Both the position numbers and the translations under genes were made by a program. Below are positions 37,521-46,466 of a DNA stretch of 64,000 nucleotides, piece by piece (position 1 is the stretch's first letter; each line of letters starts with the position of its first letter). The stretch spans positions 434,001 through 498,000 of the forward strand of contig NZ_CAOJCM010000003.1 of NCBI RefSeq assembly GCF_948329825.1, given 5' to 3'. The stretch comes from Paenibacillus sp. JJ-100. GTDB taxonomy: Bacteria > Bacillota > Bacilli > Paenibacillales > Paenibacillaceae. The notes under the pieces are model-generated. The model ran no database searches. It was not told the origin of the DNA and saw only the letters and a list, made by a program, of their open reading frames with translations.

Positions 37521-37759
37521 GTTCTCTTTTTAGATAAAAGCCTCTGAACCTGTTGGGTTGGTTGCTGTCCTCTTAATGGTATGTTGCCCATTACTCATCA
37601 AATTGAACTATTTGGTCGGCATAAGCAAAATGTAATTCGGGGAAAATGAAGTTAGTGAGACCTTAAGAAAGAAGGCATATATACAGAGTGTGAAAACAGA
37701 AGACCGAGACTGCACTGTCGTTATTTTTTTCTGATTTAATAATTTTTTTACTTAATCTA

Positions 37760-37788
37760 TTGCATTGTGAAAAAGATCACATTATAAT
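37760..37788 (+). promoter_or_regulatory. Promoter of the NADH oxidase gene
   Basis: TTGCAT (37760-37765), 17-base spacer, TATAAT (37783-37788). The spacer is almost filled by a TTGTGA/TCACA palindrome, so a repressor bound there would block RNA polymerase. Confidence 0.7.
37765..37782. promoter_or_regulatory. Rex/Fnr-like operator 1
   Basis: TTGTGAAAAAGATCACAT fits TGTGA-N6-TCACA (Fnr/Crp type) and the Rex consensus TTGTGAA-N4-TTCACAA at most positions. It lies between the -35 and -10 boxes. Rex responds to NADH/NAD+, which fits an NADH oxidase. Confidence 0.65.
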
Positions 37789-37798
37789 GAGTGTATAA

Positions 37799-37815
37799 AG
37801 TGAAATTAATCACAT
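37799..37815. promoter_or_regulatory. Rex/Fnr-like operator 2
   Basis: AGTGAAATTAATCACAT, a second weaker copy of the same dyad, lies just downstream of the likely transcription start. Confidence 0.5.
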
Positions 37816-37832
37816 ACACATTGTTTTATTAA

Positions 37833-37850
37833 TAGTGAATTATTTCACAA
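37833..37850. promoter_or_regulatory. Rex-like operator 3
   Basis: Read on the - strand this is TTGTGAAATAATTCACTA, 16 of 18 positions of an ideal TTGTGAA-N4-TTCACAA Rex site. It is about 50 bases before the start codon. Confidence 0.6.
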
Positions 37851-37902
37851 CCTAATGAGTCTAATTATTCCATATTTTATATACACCAAGGAGGAACTAT
37901 TC

Positions 37903-39264
37903 ATGAAAATCGCAGTCATCGGATGTACACACGCAGGAACGGCAGCTATCGTTAACACCGCTAAATTATACCCGGACGCTACGATTACGGTATACGAACG
38001 CAATGACAACATTTCCTTCCTATCTTGTGGCATTGCGCTCTACGTTGGTGGAGTCGTGAAAGACCCTGACGGTTTGTTCTACTCTTCGCCGAATCAATTG
38101 GCAGAACTCGGTGTTGTCACCAAGATGCTTCATGAAGTTACAGCCGTTGATGCCAAAGGGCACACCTTGCGGGCTAAAAATCTGAAAACAGGGGAAGAAT
38201 TTGAAGATACGTTTGACAAATTAATCGTAACTACAGGTTCATGGCCAGTGATACCCAACCTGGAAGGCATCGAGTTGGATAACATCTTGCTCAGCAAAAA
38301 CTACAATCACTCCAACACCATTATTGAAAAAGCGAAAGATGCGAAACGCGTAACGGTGGTCGGTGCAGGTTATATCGGCGTCGAACTGGTAGAAGCATTC
38401 CAGATGAATGGCAAAGAAGTGACACTGATTGACAGCGTGGATCGGATTTTGAATAAATATTTGGACCCTGAATTTACAGATGCGATCGAAGAAACACTGA
38501 CAGGAAAAGGCATTAAGCTGGCTCTTGGTCAGACTGTAGAAAAGTTTACTGGCGAAAACGGCAAAGTAACCAAAGTCATCACGTCCAAAGGTGAATTCGA
38601 GACGGATTTGGTCATTCTCTGCATCGGGTTCCGTCCGAATACGGAGCTGCTCAAAGGTCAGGTGGATATGCTTCCTAACGGCGCAATCATCGTGGATAAA
38701 TACATGCAAACCAGCCAAGAAGATGTCTTCGCTGCAGGTGACAGCTGTGCAATTCATTACAACCCGACTGGCAAAGCTGCCTACATCCCGCTGGCGACCA
38801 ATGCAGTTCGAATGGGTACACTGGTAGCGCGCAACCTGGTTCGTCCAACGACACCTTACTTGGGTACGCAAGGTACATCCGGTATCAAGATTTATGAGCA
38901 AAATATTGCGGGTACCGGGATGACGGAAGCGTCTGCTGCTGATGAAGGTCTACAAGTTGAAGCCGTAACGTTTGAGGATGCCTACCGTCCAGAATTCATG
39001 CCAACTGCTGAGAAGCTGCTGTTAAAAGTGGTCTATGAACAGACGACTCGTCGCATTGTTGGTGCACAGATCATGTCAAAAGTGGATCTGACGCAGTCGA
39101 TCAATACGATCTCCGTCTGCATCCAGAACAACATGACCGTAGATGAGTTGGCCTTCATCGACTTCTTCTTCCAGCCGCATTACAACAAACCATGGAACTT
39201 CCTGAACTCGGCGGGTCTGCAAGCACTGCCACCAGTAGAGGTAAAGGAACCGGCTCTGGTATAA
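37903..39264 (+). CDS. NADH oxidase / CoA-disulfide reductase family flavoprotein
   Basis: 453 residues of the FAD/NAD-linked disulfide reductase superfamily: FAD-binding start KIAVIGCTHAGTAAI, redox-active Cys in FLSCGIALYVGG (about Cys 42), NAD-binding VTVVGAGYIGVELVEAF (about 150), FAD phosphate motif VFAAGDSCA, and a C-terminal dimerisation domain. A single active-site Cys at this position and overall length match H2O-forming NADH oxidase (Nox), although CoA-disulfide reductase cannot be excluded. AAGGAGG supports ATG 37903; the frame start at 37855 lies inside the regulatory region. Three Rex-like boxes precede it. Confidence 0.9.
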   Translation: MKIAVIGCTHAGTAAIVNTAKLYPDATITVYERNDNISFLSCGIALYVGGVVKDPDGLFYSSPNQLAELGVVTKMLHEVTAVDAKGHTLRAKNLKTGEEFEDTFDKLIVTTGSWPVIPNLEGIELDNILLSKNYNHSNTIIEKAKDAKRVTVVGAGYIGVELVEAFQMNGKEVTLIDSVDRILNKYLDPEFTDAIEETLTGKGIKLALGQTVEKFTGENGKVTKVITSKGEFETDLVILCIGFRPNTELLKGQVDMLPNGAIIVDKYMQTSQEDVFAAGDSCAIHYNPTGKAAYIPLATNAVRMGTLVARNLVRPTTPYLGTQGTSGIKIYEQNIAGTGMTEASAADEGLQVEAVTFEDAYRPEFMPTAEKLLLKVVYEQTTRRIVGAQIMSKVDLTQSINTISVCIQNNMTVDELAFIDFFFQPHYNKPWNFLNSAGLQALPPVEVKEPALV

Positions 39265-39379
39265 GGAAAAGGATGGGCTTCGAGAGATAGAAAAATAGAA
39301 AAAACCAAAAGGCTGGCGAGTAATCGTCGGCCTTTGTTTTTTTGTAATGGATTCACCATATGGCTACTCGTGATTAAGA

Positions 39380-39592
39380 TTAAAGCTCATTATTGTTTTT
39401 GGCAGATGTTCCCCAAGCCTGGCCATTCATATTGTTTCCACCTGCGCGATATGAGACCTCAAACTCCCCACCTCTAACGCCCTGAGGATAATCGTAGTAG
39501 CTTCTCCAATCCAAAGTGCCTCCTGCTGGAACGGAGTCCACAATATATACTTTGCCAGCACGAACCAAGGGAGTTGCGGTTCCAGTTCGGGC
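39380..39592 (-). pseudogene. C-terminal fragment of an unidentified protein, cut by an IS element
   Basis: The - strand frame ending at 39380 encodes a coherent stretch (for example VYIVDSVPAGGTLDWRSYYD and YRAGGNNMNGQAWGTSAKNN). It has natural composition but no start codon with a ribosome site. It runs into the transposase remnant that begins near 39594 on the other strand. No matching N-terminal part lies on the far side of the element. It looks like the tail of a host gene truncated by the insertion. The family is not recognised. Confidence 0.45.
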
Positions 39593-40545
39593 GATTGATG
39601 AAATTCAAGAGCAGAAGCATAAAGATGGGCTTGTTTGCCCACATTGCAAAAACCATTCTGTCGTGCGATTTGGAAAGTACGCTGTAAAAACACGCACTGG
39701 AGAGGTTAACCGTCAACGTTACCGTTGTAAGTCTTTTCGCCTAACGTTCAATGACCTTACAAATACCCCTCTTCAACGCACGAGAAGACCTCATATGTGA
39801 GTTCGTTTTATCGAATGCATGATTGAGGGCTTTTCTCTGAGAAAATGTGCAGAGCAGTTAAACGATGAAGTCACGCATGTCACCTTGTTTTACTGGCGGC
39901 ATAAGATTCTCTCTGCTCTAAAGCAGATTCCGACCGAAGCATTTCAAGGTATTGTTGAAATGGACGAGACTTATTTCTTGTTCTCTGAAAAAGGTAGACG
40001 TAACATCACCGAACGCAAGCCACGTAAACGAGGTGGTAAAGCTAAATATCGTGGTATAAGCCAAGATCAAGTATGCGTACTCGTTGCCCGTGACCGTCAG
40101 AAAATGACTTACTCTGGCGTACTTAGGCGTGGACGTATTCGGACTACAAAATTGGATGAAGCGATTGGTGGTCATATATTTGACTCAAACGTGCTATGCA
40201 CTGATTCGTGGAGGGCATTCAGTTCCTATGCGAATTCAAAAGGCTTGGCTCATTACCGATTCAAGTCCGACGGAAAACAACGTGTGAAAGGCGTGTACCA
40301 TATCCAAAATGTAAACAGCTACCACAGCCGTTTAAAAAAATGGATGGATCGTTTTAATGGTGTTGCAACTAAATATCTACAACATTATTTGGCTTGGTTT
40401 CGCTATATAGACAGCAAAGAATATGAGAATACCTCGTCGAATAAGAAAAATATGTTGGTCAAATCGTGTCTGTTTACTGTGACCGACACGAACACCAAAC
40501 TTCGGCTTTCTGCTCACTCTTGTTAATACGGACGGGCAGGATAGC
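39570..40545 (+). mobile_element. Degenerate IS1595-like insertion sequence
   Basis: Limits are approximate: the left edge is where the truncated host frame on the - strand ends, and the right edge is just after the transposase. I could not find terminal inverted repeats or an 8-base target duplication, which suggests that the ends have decayed or lie elsewhere. Confidence 0.55.
39594..40526 (+). pseudogene. IS1595-family (ISXO2-like) transposase, interrupted by a stop codon
   Basis: An in-frame TGA at 39798-39800 splits an otherwise continuous transposase. The upstream part has the zinc-ribbon CPHCKNHSVVRFG...YRCKS. The downstream part has the DDE-type ISXO2 domain: EMDETYF (first Asp), LCTDSWRAF (second Asp) and HIQNVNSYHSRLKKWM in place of the final acidic residue region. 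The frame continues through the TGA (PHM-stop-VRFIECMIEG), where relatives carry a sense codon, so one point mutation is the simplest cause. The N-terminus of the transposase before the zinc ribbon also seems shortened. Confidence 0.8.
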
Positions 40546-40674
40546 CAAATGAACAAATGTGAGAAAATTATAAAATTGACTTTATCATTCATGTGTATAA
40601 GTAGTAAAATTAGTAATGCTTGGGTGTTTGGTGTGATCATTATTGACTTAAGATACTGAGAGGGAGGAATGGAT

Positions 40675-41139
40675 ATGCAGGCAAATGAGGAAGTCAAAAT
40701 GGAAGAAAGACTGGAAGACATCACGGGTATAACTTGTATTTACGTACCAGTAAATGATGTTTACGAGTCTATTAAATGGTACCAAAAGAATTTAGGGTAC
40801 CAACCTTCAAACAACGACCGTGTTGAGCCTGGGATGGTGATGGCTGTTTTGAATTTACCCAATCGGAATGGCAACCTACCTTCACCTGGTTTAAGGCAAG
40901 TTGTACCTGCTCTGTTCCTTCACAAATCGGACGAAGAAGGCGGTCGATTACGCTTTTCATGGTCATTGGACAGCGGCAACCCCCATGCAATGGCATGTTT
41001 CATTACTCCACGGATCGAGGAGCTATATGAACGTTTCAAAGAAAACGGAGTGAATATATTAGGAGAAAGGGTGACAAGCGGACTAAACATAACGTTCGCT
41101 GATCCTGACGGTAACATATGGGAAGTTTGGCAACCATAA
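40675..41139 (+). CDS. VOC/glyoxalase family protein
   Basis: 154 residues with paired beta-alpha-beta-beta-beta units of the vicinal oxygen chelate fold: ITCIYVPVNDVYESIKWYQKN at the start and FADPDGNIWEVWQP at the end carrying the usual Glu ligand. The expected His/Gln ligand in the first strand appears replaced by Tyr/Val, so metal binding is doubtful. GGAGG at 40663-40667 places the start at ATG 40675 rather than 40669. Substrate unknown. A clean terminator follows at 41179-41210. Confidence 0.8.
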   Translation: MQANEEVKMEERLEDITGITCIYVPVNDVYESIKWYQKNLGYQPSNNDRVEPGMVMAVLNLPNRNGNLPSPGLRQVVPALFLHKSDEEGGRLRFSWSLDSGNPHAMACFITPRIEELYERFKENGVNILGERVTSGLNITFADPDGNIWEVWQP

Positions 41140-41178
41140 TCGATTAAACAGATCTTTTACGCTAATAGGTACGAAGCA

Positions 41179-41210
41179 AATAACCGCCTTTTCACTAAGG
41201 CGGTTATTTT
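41179..41210. terminator. Intrinsic terminator, symmetrical
   Basis: AATAACCGCCTT, loop TTCACT, AAGGCGGTTATT, then TT. The arms are perfect. Confidence 0.88.
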
Positions 41211-41311
41211 ATGGTTAAATATCAACATTAGAGTTTAACATAGCCAAAAGTATAATACTATTTCTATGAGGATGATAGACTGCGTAAAGTTACAGAGTTA
41301 CCCACAATCAT

Positions 41312-41329
41312 TTGTGATTAATTTCACAA
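41312..41329. promoter_or_regulatory. Rex/Fnr-like operator before the formate/nitrite channel
   Basis: TTGTGATTAATTTCACAA has perfect six-base arms (TTGTGA/TCACAA). It is the same dyad seen before the NADH oxidase gene and lies 63 bases before ATG 41392, 14 bases upstream of a TTGACA at 41344-41349. Confidence 0.65.
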
Positions 41330-41391
41330 TAAATCCTCCCGTTTTGACATACAATTGATGTAATGGAATGAACTGAAGGAGAGGATGAGAT

Positions 41392-42249
41392 ATGGCGGCT
41401 AAAACACCTCTGGAGGTTGCACAATACACGGCACAGACCGGGGTGAAGAAAGCACAAACCCCCGTTTCCTCTGTGCTTATTCTTGGTTTTCTGGCAGGTG
41501 CATTTATTGCGCTTGGTTTCTTGCTGGATATTCGCGTGATTGCATCTGCACCAGCAGAATGGGGAAGCATCGCGACATTTATCGGAGCGGCTGTCTTTCC
41601 GGTTGGATTGATTCTGGTCTTGATCGGTGGCGGAGAGCTGCTGACGGGGAATATGATGGCTGTGCCGCTTGCTGCAATTACACGTAAAATTACACCAGCC
41701 AGTATGGTGAAAAACTTACTCCTGGTAACGTTGGGTAATCTGCTCGGTGCCCTGTTCGTAGCTTATTTCTTCGGTCATGTGCTGGGACTTACTGCGGATG
41801 GAGTGTATTTGACCAAAGTGGTTGATATGGCGGGACACAAGCTGCATGACAGCTTTTTGCAAGCCTTTATATCTGGTATTGGCTGTAACTGGTTAGTTGC
41901 ACTGGCAGTCTGGCTGTCATACGCAGCGGATACGATGAGTGGTAAAATTCTGGGCATTTGGTTCCCAACGATGGCGTTTGTGGCCATTGGTTTTCAGCAC
42001 GTCGTGGCGAACATGTTTTTGATCCCAGCCGCGATCTTTGAAGGCCACTATTCCTGGGGACAGTATGTCATGAATTTTATTCCAGTCTGGCTGGGTAATC
42101 TCACAGGCGGAGCGTTGTTCGTAGCGGCTGCGTACTGGATGGTATATCTACGCCAAGCCGAACCGGTAACCAAGCCGGAAACTATAGGACCTGCTACGGT
42201 TGCTCCTGTGGAAGCAGAAGGCAGAACGATGCTTAGTAAACATGCATAA
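41392..42249 (+). CDS. Formate/nitrite transporter family channel
   Basis: 285 residues with six helices and the FNT signature motifs: PLEVAQYTAQTGVKKA at the N-terminus, FPVGLILVLIGGGELLTGNM and GNLLGALFV, and FISGIGCNWLVALAVWLS. FNT proteins form pentameric channels for formate, nitrite or hydrosulfide. The formate dehydrogenase-like gene downstream and the redox-type operator upstream favour formate or nitrite under low oxygen. The 30-residue hydrophilic tail is unremarkable. GAAGGAGAGG precedes ATG 41392. Confidence 0.92.
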   Translation: MAAKTPLEVAQYTAQTGVKKAQTPVSSVLILGFLAGAFIALGFLLDIRVIASAPAEWGSIATFIGAAVFPVGLILVLIGGGELLTGNMMAVPLAAITRKITPASMVKNLLLVTLGNLLGALFVAYFFGHVLGLTADGVYLTKVVDMAGHKLHDSFLQAFISGIGCNWLVALAVWLSYAADTMSGKILGIWFPTMAFVAIGFQHVVANMFLIPAAIFEGHYSWGQYVMNFIPVWLGNLTGGALFVAAAYWMVYLRQAEPVTKPETIGPATVAPVEAEGRTMLSKHA

Positions 42250-42423
42250 CCCATGGTTGAGTCGACATTTGGACAAATTTTATCACAGAATAAATTGTGA
42301 GAGCGTCAGAAGATTAGCTGGATGGTGGATTGTCTGCTCGTATAGGTCACGTTGAATAAGAGCTACCCTGCTGTTTCATGAGAAAATAGATACGGAGAAA
42401 TACCCATAGGCTAGATGAAGTGA

Positions 42424-42492
42424 GATGATGGCATCTTATCGCTTCACGACAGGCGTTGTCGTGGCGGTGTGAGATGTGATCATCTTTTTTTG
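42424..42492 (+). terminator. Intrinsic terminator after the FNT channel
   Basis: AGATGAT pairs with ATCATCT at the base, an inner CACGACA/TGTCGTG helix caps the stem, and seven T follow. Confidence 0.75.
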
Positions 42493-42500
42493 TGCAAAAT

Positions 42501-42551
42501 AAATTCGCCATGACAAGGTTCGGGGGAACGAAACCTGTTCATGGCGAATTT
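42501..42551. repeat. 51-base inverted repeat of unknown role
   Basis: AAATTCGCCATGA at the left pairs with its exact complement ending at 42551; the inner AGGTT/AACCT helix adds pairs. No T run follows on either strand, so it is not a plain terminator. It lies just after the channel terminator and about 250 bases before the molybdoenzyme gene. Confidence 0.6.
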
Positions 42552-42795
42552 CGGGAGTGGTCCATGATATGGCATGAGGAGGAAGTGGGGAAACATCAAC
42601 CTAATGCCTTGATTCTAATTACCCCTGGATTCCAAGAATGAATCAAAGGGACAAAACTATTTTTAAAAATATTTAACTACCGCTATTACTGATATAATTA
42701 CGAAATTTTGGAAGAATCATTCTTGTTCTCTTTACGATATAGCCTAGAACGGGATATCATACAGGGATAGGTATGGAAAGAGGGAGGACCAGAAG
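42552..42795. other. Leader of the molybdopterin oxidoreductase gene
   Basis: About 240 bases without a gene. The frequent T/A runs near 42660-42710 may hold a promoter but no clear -35/-10 pair was defined. Confidence 0.3.
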
Positions 42796-44862
42796 ATGAT
42801 GATCGATCAGGAGAATGGTGTATTTCCAGCGGTATGCCCGCTCGATTGTCCAGACACATGCGGTCTGTTGTTACATAAAGAGGACGGAAAAATTGTCAAG
42901 GTCACCGGTAATCCGGACCATCCCATTACGAAGGGTGCGATCTGTAATAAAGTTCGAAATATGACGGAGCGTGTGTATCATCCCGAGCGTCTTCAATATC
43001 CGATGAAACGAGTCGGACCCAAAGGTGAAGGCAAGTTCGAGCGTATCAGTTGGGACGAAGCAATCCAGGAGATTACGACAACGTTCAAGGACCTGTCCGC
43101 AACTTATGGACCTGAGAGCATTCTGCCATACAGCTTCTACGGCAATATGGGCATACTCGGTGTGGACGGTATGGATCGACGTTTCTTCAATGCACTTGGC
43201 GCAAGTGTACTGGAGCAAACAATATGTAATAGTGCGGGTAACACCGGCTGGAAATATACGATGGGAGCCAATCGCGGAACGCTGCCTGAGGAGACAGAGC
43301 ATGCCGATCTGATTGTGGTCTGGGGTGGTAATATCGTCAGCACCAACATGCATCAGGTCGTACTGGCGGAGAAGGCTCGTAAAAAGGGTGCCAAAATCGT
43401 TGTTATCGACGTGCACCGCAACCGGACGGCCCAATGGGCAGACTGGTTTATTCCGCTCTATCCGGGTACGGACAGTGCACTTGCACTGGGTTTGATGCAT
43501 GTATTATTCGAACAGGGACTGACAGATGAAGCTTTTATGCAAAAATATACCGTAGGACATGAAGCGCTGTGCGAGCATGTACGCAGTTATACCCCGGAGC
43601 GCGTAGCACGTATTACAGGCGTGCCGGAAGAAACAATCCTGGAGCTGGCACAGCTCTATGGGAACGCTCAGGCCGCTTACATACACATTGGCAATGGTCT
43701 GCAACATCATGACAATGGGGGGATGAACGTGCGCAGCATCGCCTGTCTGCCCGCGATTACAGGGCAGTGGCTGAAGCGCGGCGGCGGTGCGGTTCGCACC
43801 AACAGCTACGCAAGCACCAACAGTGATGCGCTGGAGCGCCCGGACTTGCGGCATAATCAGGAGCCGCGGGTCGTGAACATGAACCGGATTGGGGAAGCGC
43901 TGCTTGAAGCCGAGCAGCCGATCCGGGCGATGTTGGTTTACTGCAGCAATCCACTGGTGGTAGCACCGGATACCGAGCGGGTTGAGCGAGGTTTTGCACG
44001 GGAGGATCTGTTCACGGTGGTTCATGATTTGTTCATGACCGATACGGCGAAGTATGCAGATATTGTGCTGCCTGCGACCTCTTCTTTTGAAGCGACCGAT
44101 CTGTACACCTCTTACTGGCATCAGTATGTTCAGCTGCAGGAGCCGGTCATTGCACCCATTGGAGAGAGCAAAAGCAATGTAGAGCTGTTCTCGCTACTTG
44201 GACAAGCGATGGGATATGACTCGGACATTTTTGGCGAAACACCGGAGCAGATGATTGAGGATGCACTACAGCACACGGAAAATCCGTATATGAACGGGGT
44301 TACGTTAGAACGTTTGAAGCAGCAGCGGTTTGTGAAGTTGGATATGTCGGCTCATGCCTCCTTCCTAGATCGCCTGCCGACACCATCGGGCAAAATTGAA
44401 TTATATTCCGAGCAGATGGAACAGAAGGGGTTACCGCCACTACCAACATACTCCGCGCTTGTTGAAGGATTTGATGGAGAGAACCCGGCTGGACCGAATG
44501 ATGCATATCCGCTAATGTTTGTATCTCCGCCAAACCACAACTTCTTGAACTCAAGCTTCGGCAACTCCGCCAAACATCAACGTCTGGAGAAGATGCCGCT
44601 ATTGCAGATCCATCCAGAGGATGCAGCACGCCGCGAAGTGCAGGATGGCGATGTCGTTATCGTATGGAATGAGCGTGGACGCATCGAATTGACGGCTAAA
44701 GTGACGGATGCGATGCTTCCAGGTACGGTGATCAGCCAAGGGCTCTGGTGGGACAGCGAGGGTAAAAAGCAGCGCTCCAACACCCTGACCTCGAACCGTT
44801 TGTCGGATATGGGCAATGGCGCAACTTTTTTCTCAGCCACTGTTGAAGTGAAGCGGCAATGA
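42796..44862 (+). CDS. Molybdopterin-dependent oxidoreductase (formate-dehydrogenase-like)
   Basis: 688 residues of the DMSO-reductase/formate-dehydrogenase alpha superfamily. An N-terminal [4Fe-4S] site CPLDCPDTC...AIC (Cys about 15, 19, 23 and 52) is followed by molybdopterin domains (NSAGNTGWKYTMGANRG, VWGGNIVSTNM) and the C-terminal molybdopterin dinucleotide-binding domain ending near residue 680. It is closest in layout to YoaE-like proteins, whose substrates are unproven. The expected Sec/Cys/Ser ligand is probably the Ser in CNSAGNTG. It lies after the formate/nitrite channel; a MobA gene sits at 60.6 kb. AGAGGGAGG supports ATG 42796. Confidence 0.88.
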   Translation: MMIDQENGVFPAVCPLDCPDTCGLLLHKEDGKIVKVTGNPDHPITKGAICNKVRNMTERVYHPERLQYPMKRVGPKGEGKFERISWDEAIQEITTTFKDLSATYGPESILPYSFYGNMGILGVDGMDRRFFNALGASVLEQTICNSAGNTGWKYTMGANRGTLPEETEHADLIVVWGGNIVSTNMHQVVLAEKARKKGAKIVVIDVHRNRTAQWADWFIPLYPGTDSALALGLMHVLFEQGLTDEAFMQKYTVGHEALCEHVRSYTPERVARITGVPEETILELAQLYGNAQAAYIHIGNGLQHHDNGGMNVRSIACLPAITGQWLKRGGGAVRTNSYASTNSDALERPDLRHNQEPRVVNMNRIGEALLEAEQPIRAMLVYCSNPLVVAPDTERVERGFAREDLFTVVHDLFMTDTAKYADIVLPATSSFEATDLYTSYWHQYVQLQEPVIAPIGESKSNVELFSLLGQAMGYDSDIFGETPEQMIEDALQHTENPYMNGVTLERLKQQRFVKLDMSAHASFLDRLPTPSGKIELYSEQMEQKGLPPLPTYSALVEGFDGENPAGPNDAYPLMFVSPPNHNFLNSSFGNSAKHQRLEKMPLLQIHPEDAARREVQDGDVVIVWNERGRIELTAKVTDAMLPGTVISQGLWWDSEGKKQRSNTLTSNRLSDMGNGATFFSATVEVKRQ

Positions 44863-44926
44863 GTGTGCTTGCAGTCAGATAGTATTGATGTAATATAGAT
44901 TCATATTATAAAATCTTTCAACTTAC

Positions 44927-44972
44927 AGGCTTCCGCCGTGGCGAGTCATGTCACGTGAGCGGGAGCCTTTTG
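44927..44972 (+). terminator. Intrinsic terminator after the molybdoenzyme
   Basis: AGGCTTCCGC pairs with GCGGGAGCCT (44959-44968, with a G-T pair), then TTTTG. Confidence 0.78.
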
Positions 44973-45033
44973 TGTGAACATATGCTAGTGGATAGGACAA
45001 CAGGTTAGTGAATGTAAGGAGTTTAAGATAACA

Positions 45034-46260
45034 ATGATGAGATGGCTGGATGACTATCCCAGAGAAGTTCGAGTTTTTTTGCTTGCAAGTCTGGTGAATG
45101 CTACGGGCAGTGCCCTGATGTGGCCGCTGACAACGATGTATGTGTTCGACGAGCTGGGACGCACGATGGCGAATGCGGGGTTTGTCATTCTAATTCAATC
45201 CTTGGGTGGCATTTTTGGACAGCTGCTTGGCGGTTCATTGTACCATCGGGTAGGTGTCAAAAAGCTAATCATCGGTTCGCTGGCACTAAACGCGGCAGGA
45301 TTGTTTGCCTTGCCTTGGATTAGCGCGTACTGGGTAGTCTTTATCTGTGCGATGGGCTGGATCGGGCTGTTCAGTTCGTTATCGTTACCTGCGATTCAAG
45401 CGTTTATCGGCTTCCGGTTTGCCGAGCGGCGCGGAGAACTGTTTAACATTATCTACGTGGCAAACAATATTGGCGTGGCGATTGGTACAGCCCTCAGCGG
45501 ATTTCTCGCTGACTTTTCGTATCATCTGAGCTTTGTATTAAACGGGGTGACCTCGGCAGGGTTTGCGGTATTCTTCTGGTTTTATCTGTCCCGGGCTGAG
45601 CCCGAGCAAGGTGAAGTGCATCTGAGAAAACGTACAACGGTACCTGAGGGTCCGGGCATCTGGACGCTGCTAGGCAATACTCGGCTGTATCTGTTCATGA
45701 GTTTGGGTGTGTTGTTCCTCTTGTTCGGCAATTCTATCTGGAATACAGGTGTGTCGCCTTATATCATCTCAGAAGGGTTGGAGAAAAGAATGTACGGCCT
45801 GCTCTGGACACTTAACGGTGTACTGATCTTTGTCGGACAGCCGTTCACCAGTTGGGTGAAGCGTACGATGGCTCGTACTTCCAGTGCCCAGATGACGGCA
45901 AGTGCTGTATTCTACGGCATGGCCTATATCGTCATGATCACGATGTACAATTATCCAGGCATGATGCTAGCTATGGTTCTGGCTACCTTTGGAGAGATGC
46001 TAATCTCGCCGGCAACGCCGGCATTTATATCGGAGCATGCCGGTAGAGCAGCCCCTTTTTACATTGGGGTCTCGGGCGGGATTGGAGCAGTGGGACGCGT
46101 GATCGGACCATATGCCATGGGAGTTATGTATGATAAGCAAGGCTTAATCCCTGTAGCTTGGCTGGCAGTGGGAACCGCTGTGATTGCTCTGCTTGGATTC
46201 GGACTGCATGCAGCGCTGAACCGCAACCGGGAGATTCGGGAATACGGTATAGACGGATAG
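45034..46260 (+). CDS. MFS transporter
   Basis: 408 residues with 12 predicted helices and a central hydrophilic loop (about 185-210), typical of drug/H+ antiporters of the DHA1 type. The loop motif GGSLYHRVGVKKL between helices 2 and 3 corresponds to MFS motif A (GxLxDRxGxKK) with a changed acidic residue. TAAGGAG precedes ATG 45034; a second ATG follows at 45037. Substrate unknown. Confidence 0.9.
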   Translation: MMRWLDDYPREVRVFLLASLVNATGSALMWPLTTMYVFDELGRTMANAGFVILIQSLGGIFGQLLGGSLYHRVGVKKLIIGSLALNAAGLFALPWISAYWVVFICAMGWIGLFSSLSLPAIQAFIGFRFAERRGELFNIIYVANNIGVAIGTALSGFLADFSYHLSFVLNGVTSAGFAVFFWFYLSRAEPEQGEVHLRKRTTVPEGPGIWTLLGNTRLYLFMSLGVLFLLFGNSIWNTGVSPYIISEGLEKRMYGLLWTLNGVLIFVGQPFTSWVKRTMARTSSAQMTASAVFYGMAYIVMITMYNYPGMMLAMVLATFGEMLISPATPAFISEHAGRAAPFYIGVSGGIGAVGRVIGPYAMGVMYDKQGLIPVAWLAVGTAVIALLGFGLHAALNRNREIREYGIDG

Positions 46261-46354
46261 AGGATGGGATTTGATCTCCATGAACGTCAAACAGTGGATA
46301 TGCACAAGTTGAATGAAAAAGCATTGAAGATGCTGATCTCATCTCGAATAGAGA

Positions 46355-46383
46355 TTGACAAAAAACTTTAAATATGCTATAAT
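46355..46383 (+). promoter_or_regulatory. Consensus sigma-A promoter of the methyltransferase gene
   Basis: TTGACA (46355-46360), 17-base spacer, TATAAT (46378-46383): both boxes are perfect. Confidence 0.88.
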
Positions 46384-46400
46384 TTACATATATAAAGTTT
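46363..46400. promoter_or_regulatory. Operator-like inverted repeat spanning the -10 box
   Basis: AAACTTTAAATATG (46363-46376) and CATATATAAAGTTT (46387-46400) match as inverted repeats at 13 of 14 positions, with TATAAT in the middle. Dyads of this size over a -10 element usually bind a repressor dimer. No neighbouring regulator gene is obvious. Confidence 0.6.
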
Positions 46401-46411
46401 CCGTATATACT

Positions 46412-46447
46412 AAGGTTCTCCTGGCCAGGGGGACCTTATTTTGTTTT
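46412..46447 (+). terminator. Terminator-like hairpin in the leader (possible attenuator)
   Basis: AAGGTTCTCC, loop TGGCCA, GGGGGACCTT, then ATTTTGTTTT. It lies between the promoter and the ribosome site of the methyltransferase, about 20 bases upstream of the coding start, so transcription must read through it or be stopped there. Confidence 0.65.
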
Positions 46448-46466
46448 ATACGGGAGGAAACATAGG

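Noticed and set aside
42280..42302. Fnr-like TCACA...TGTGA pair after the FNT channel
   Set aside because: The half-sites face the opposite way to the consensus, and there is no promoter nearby.
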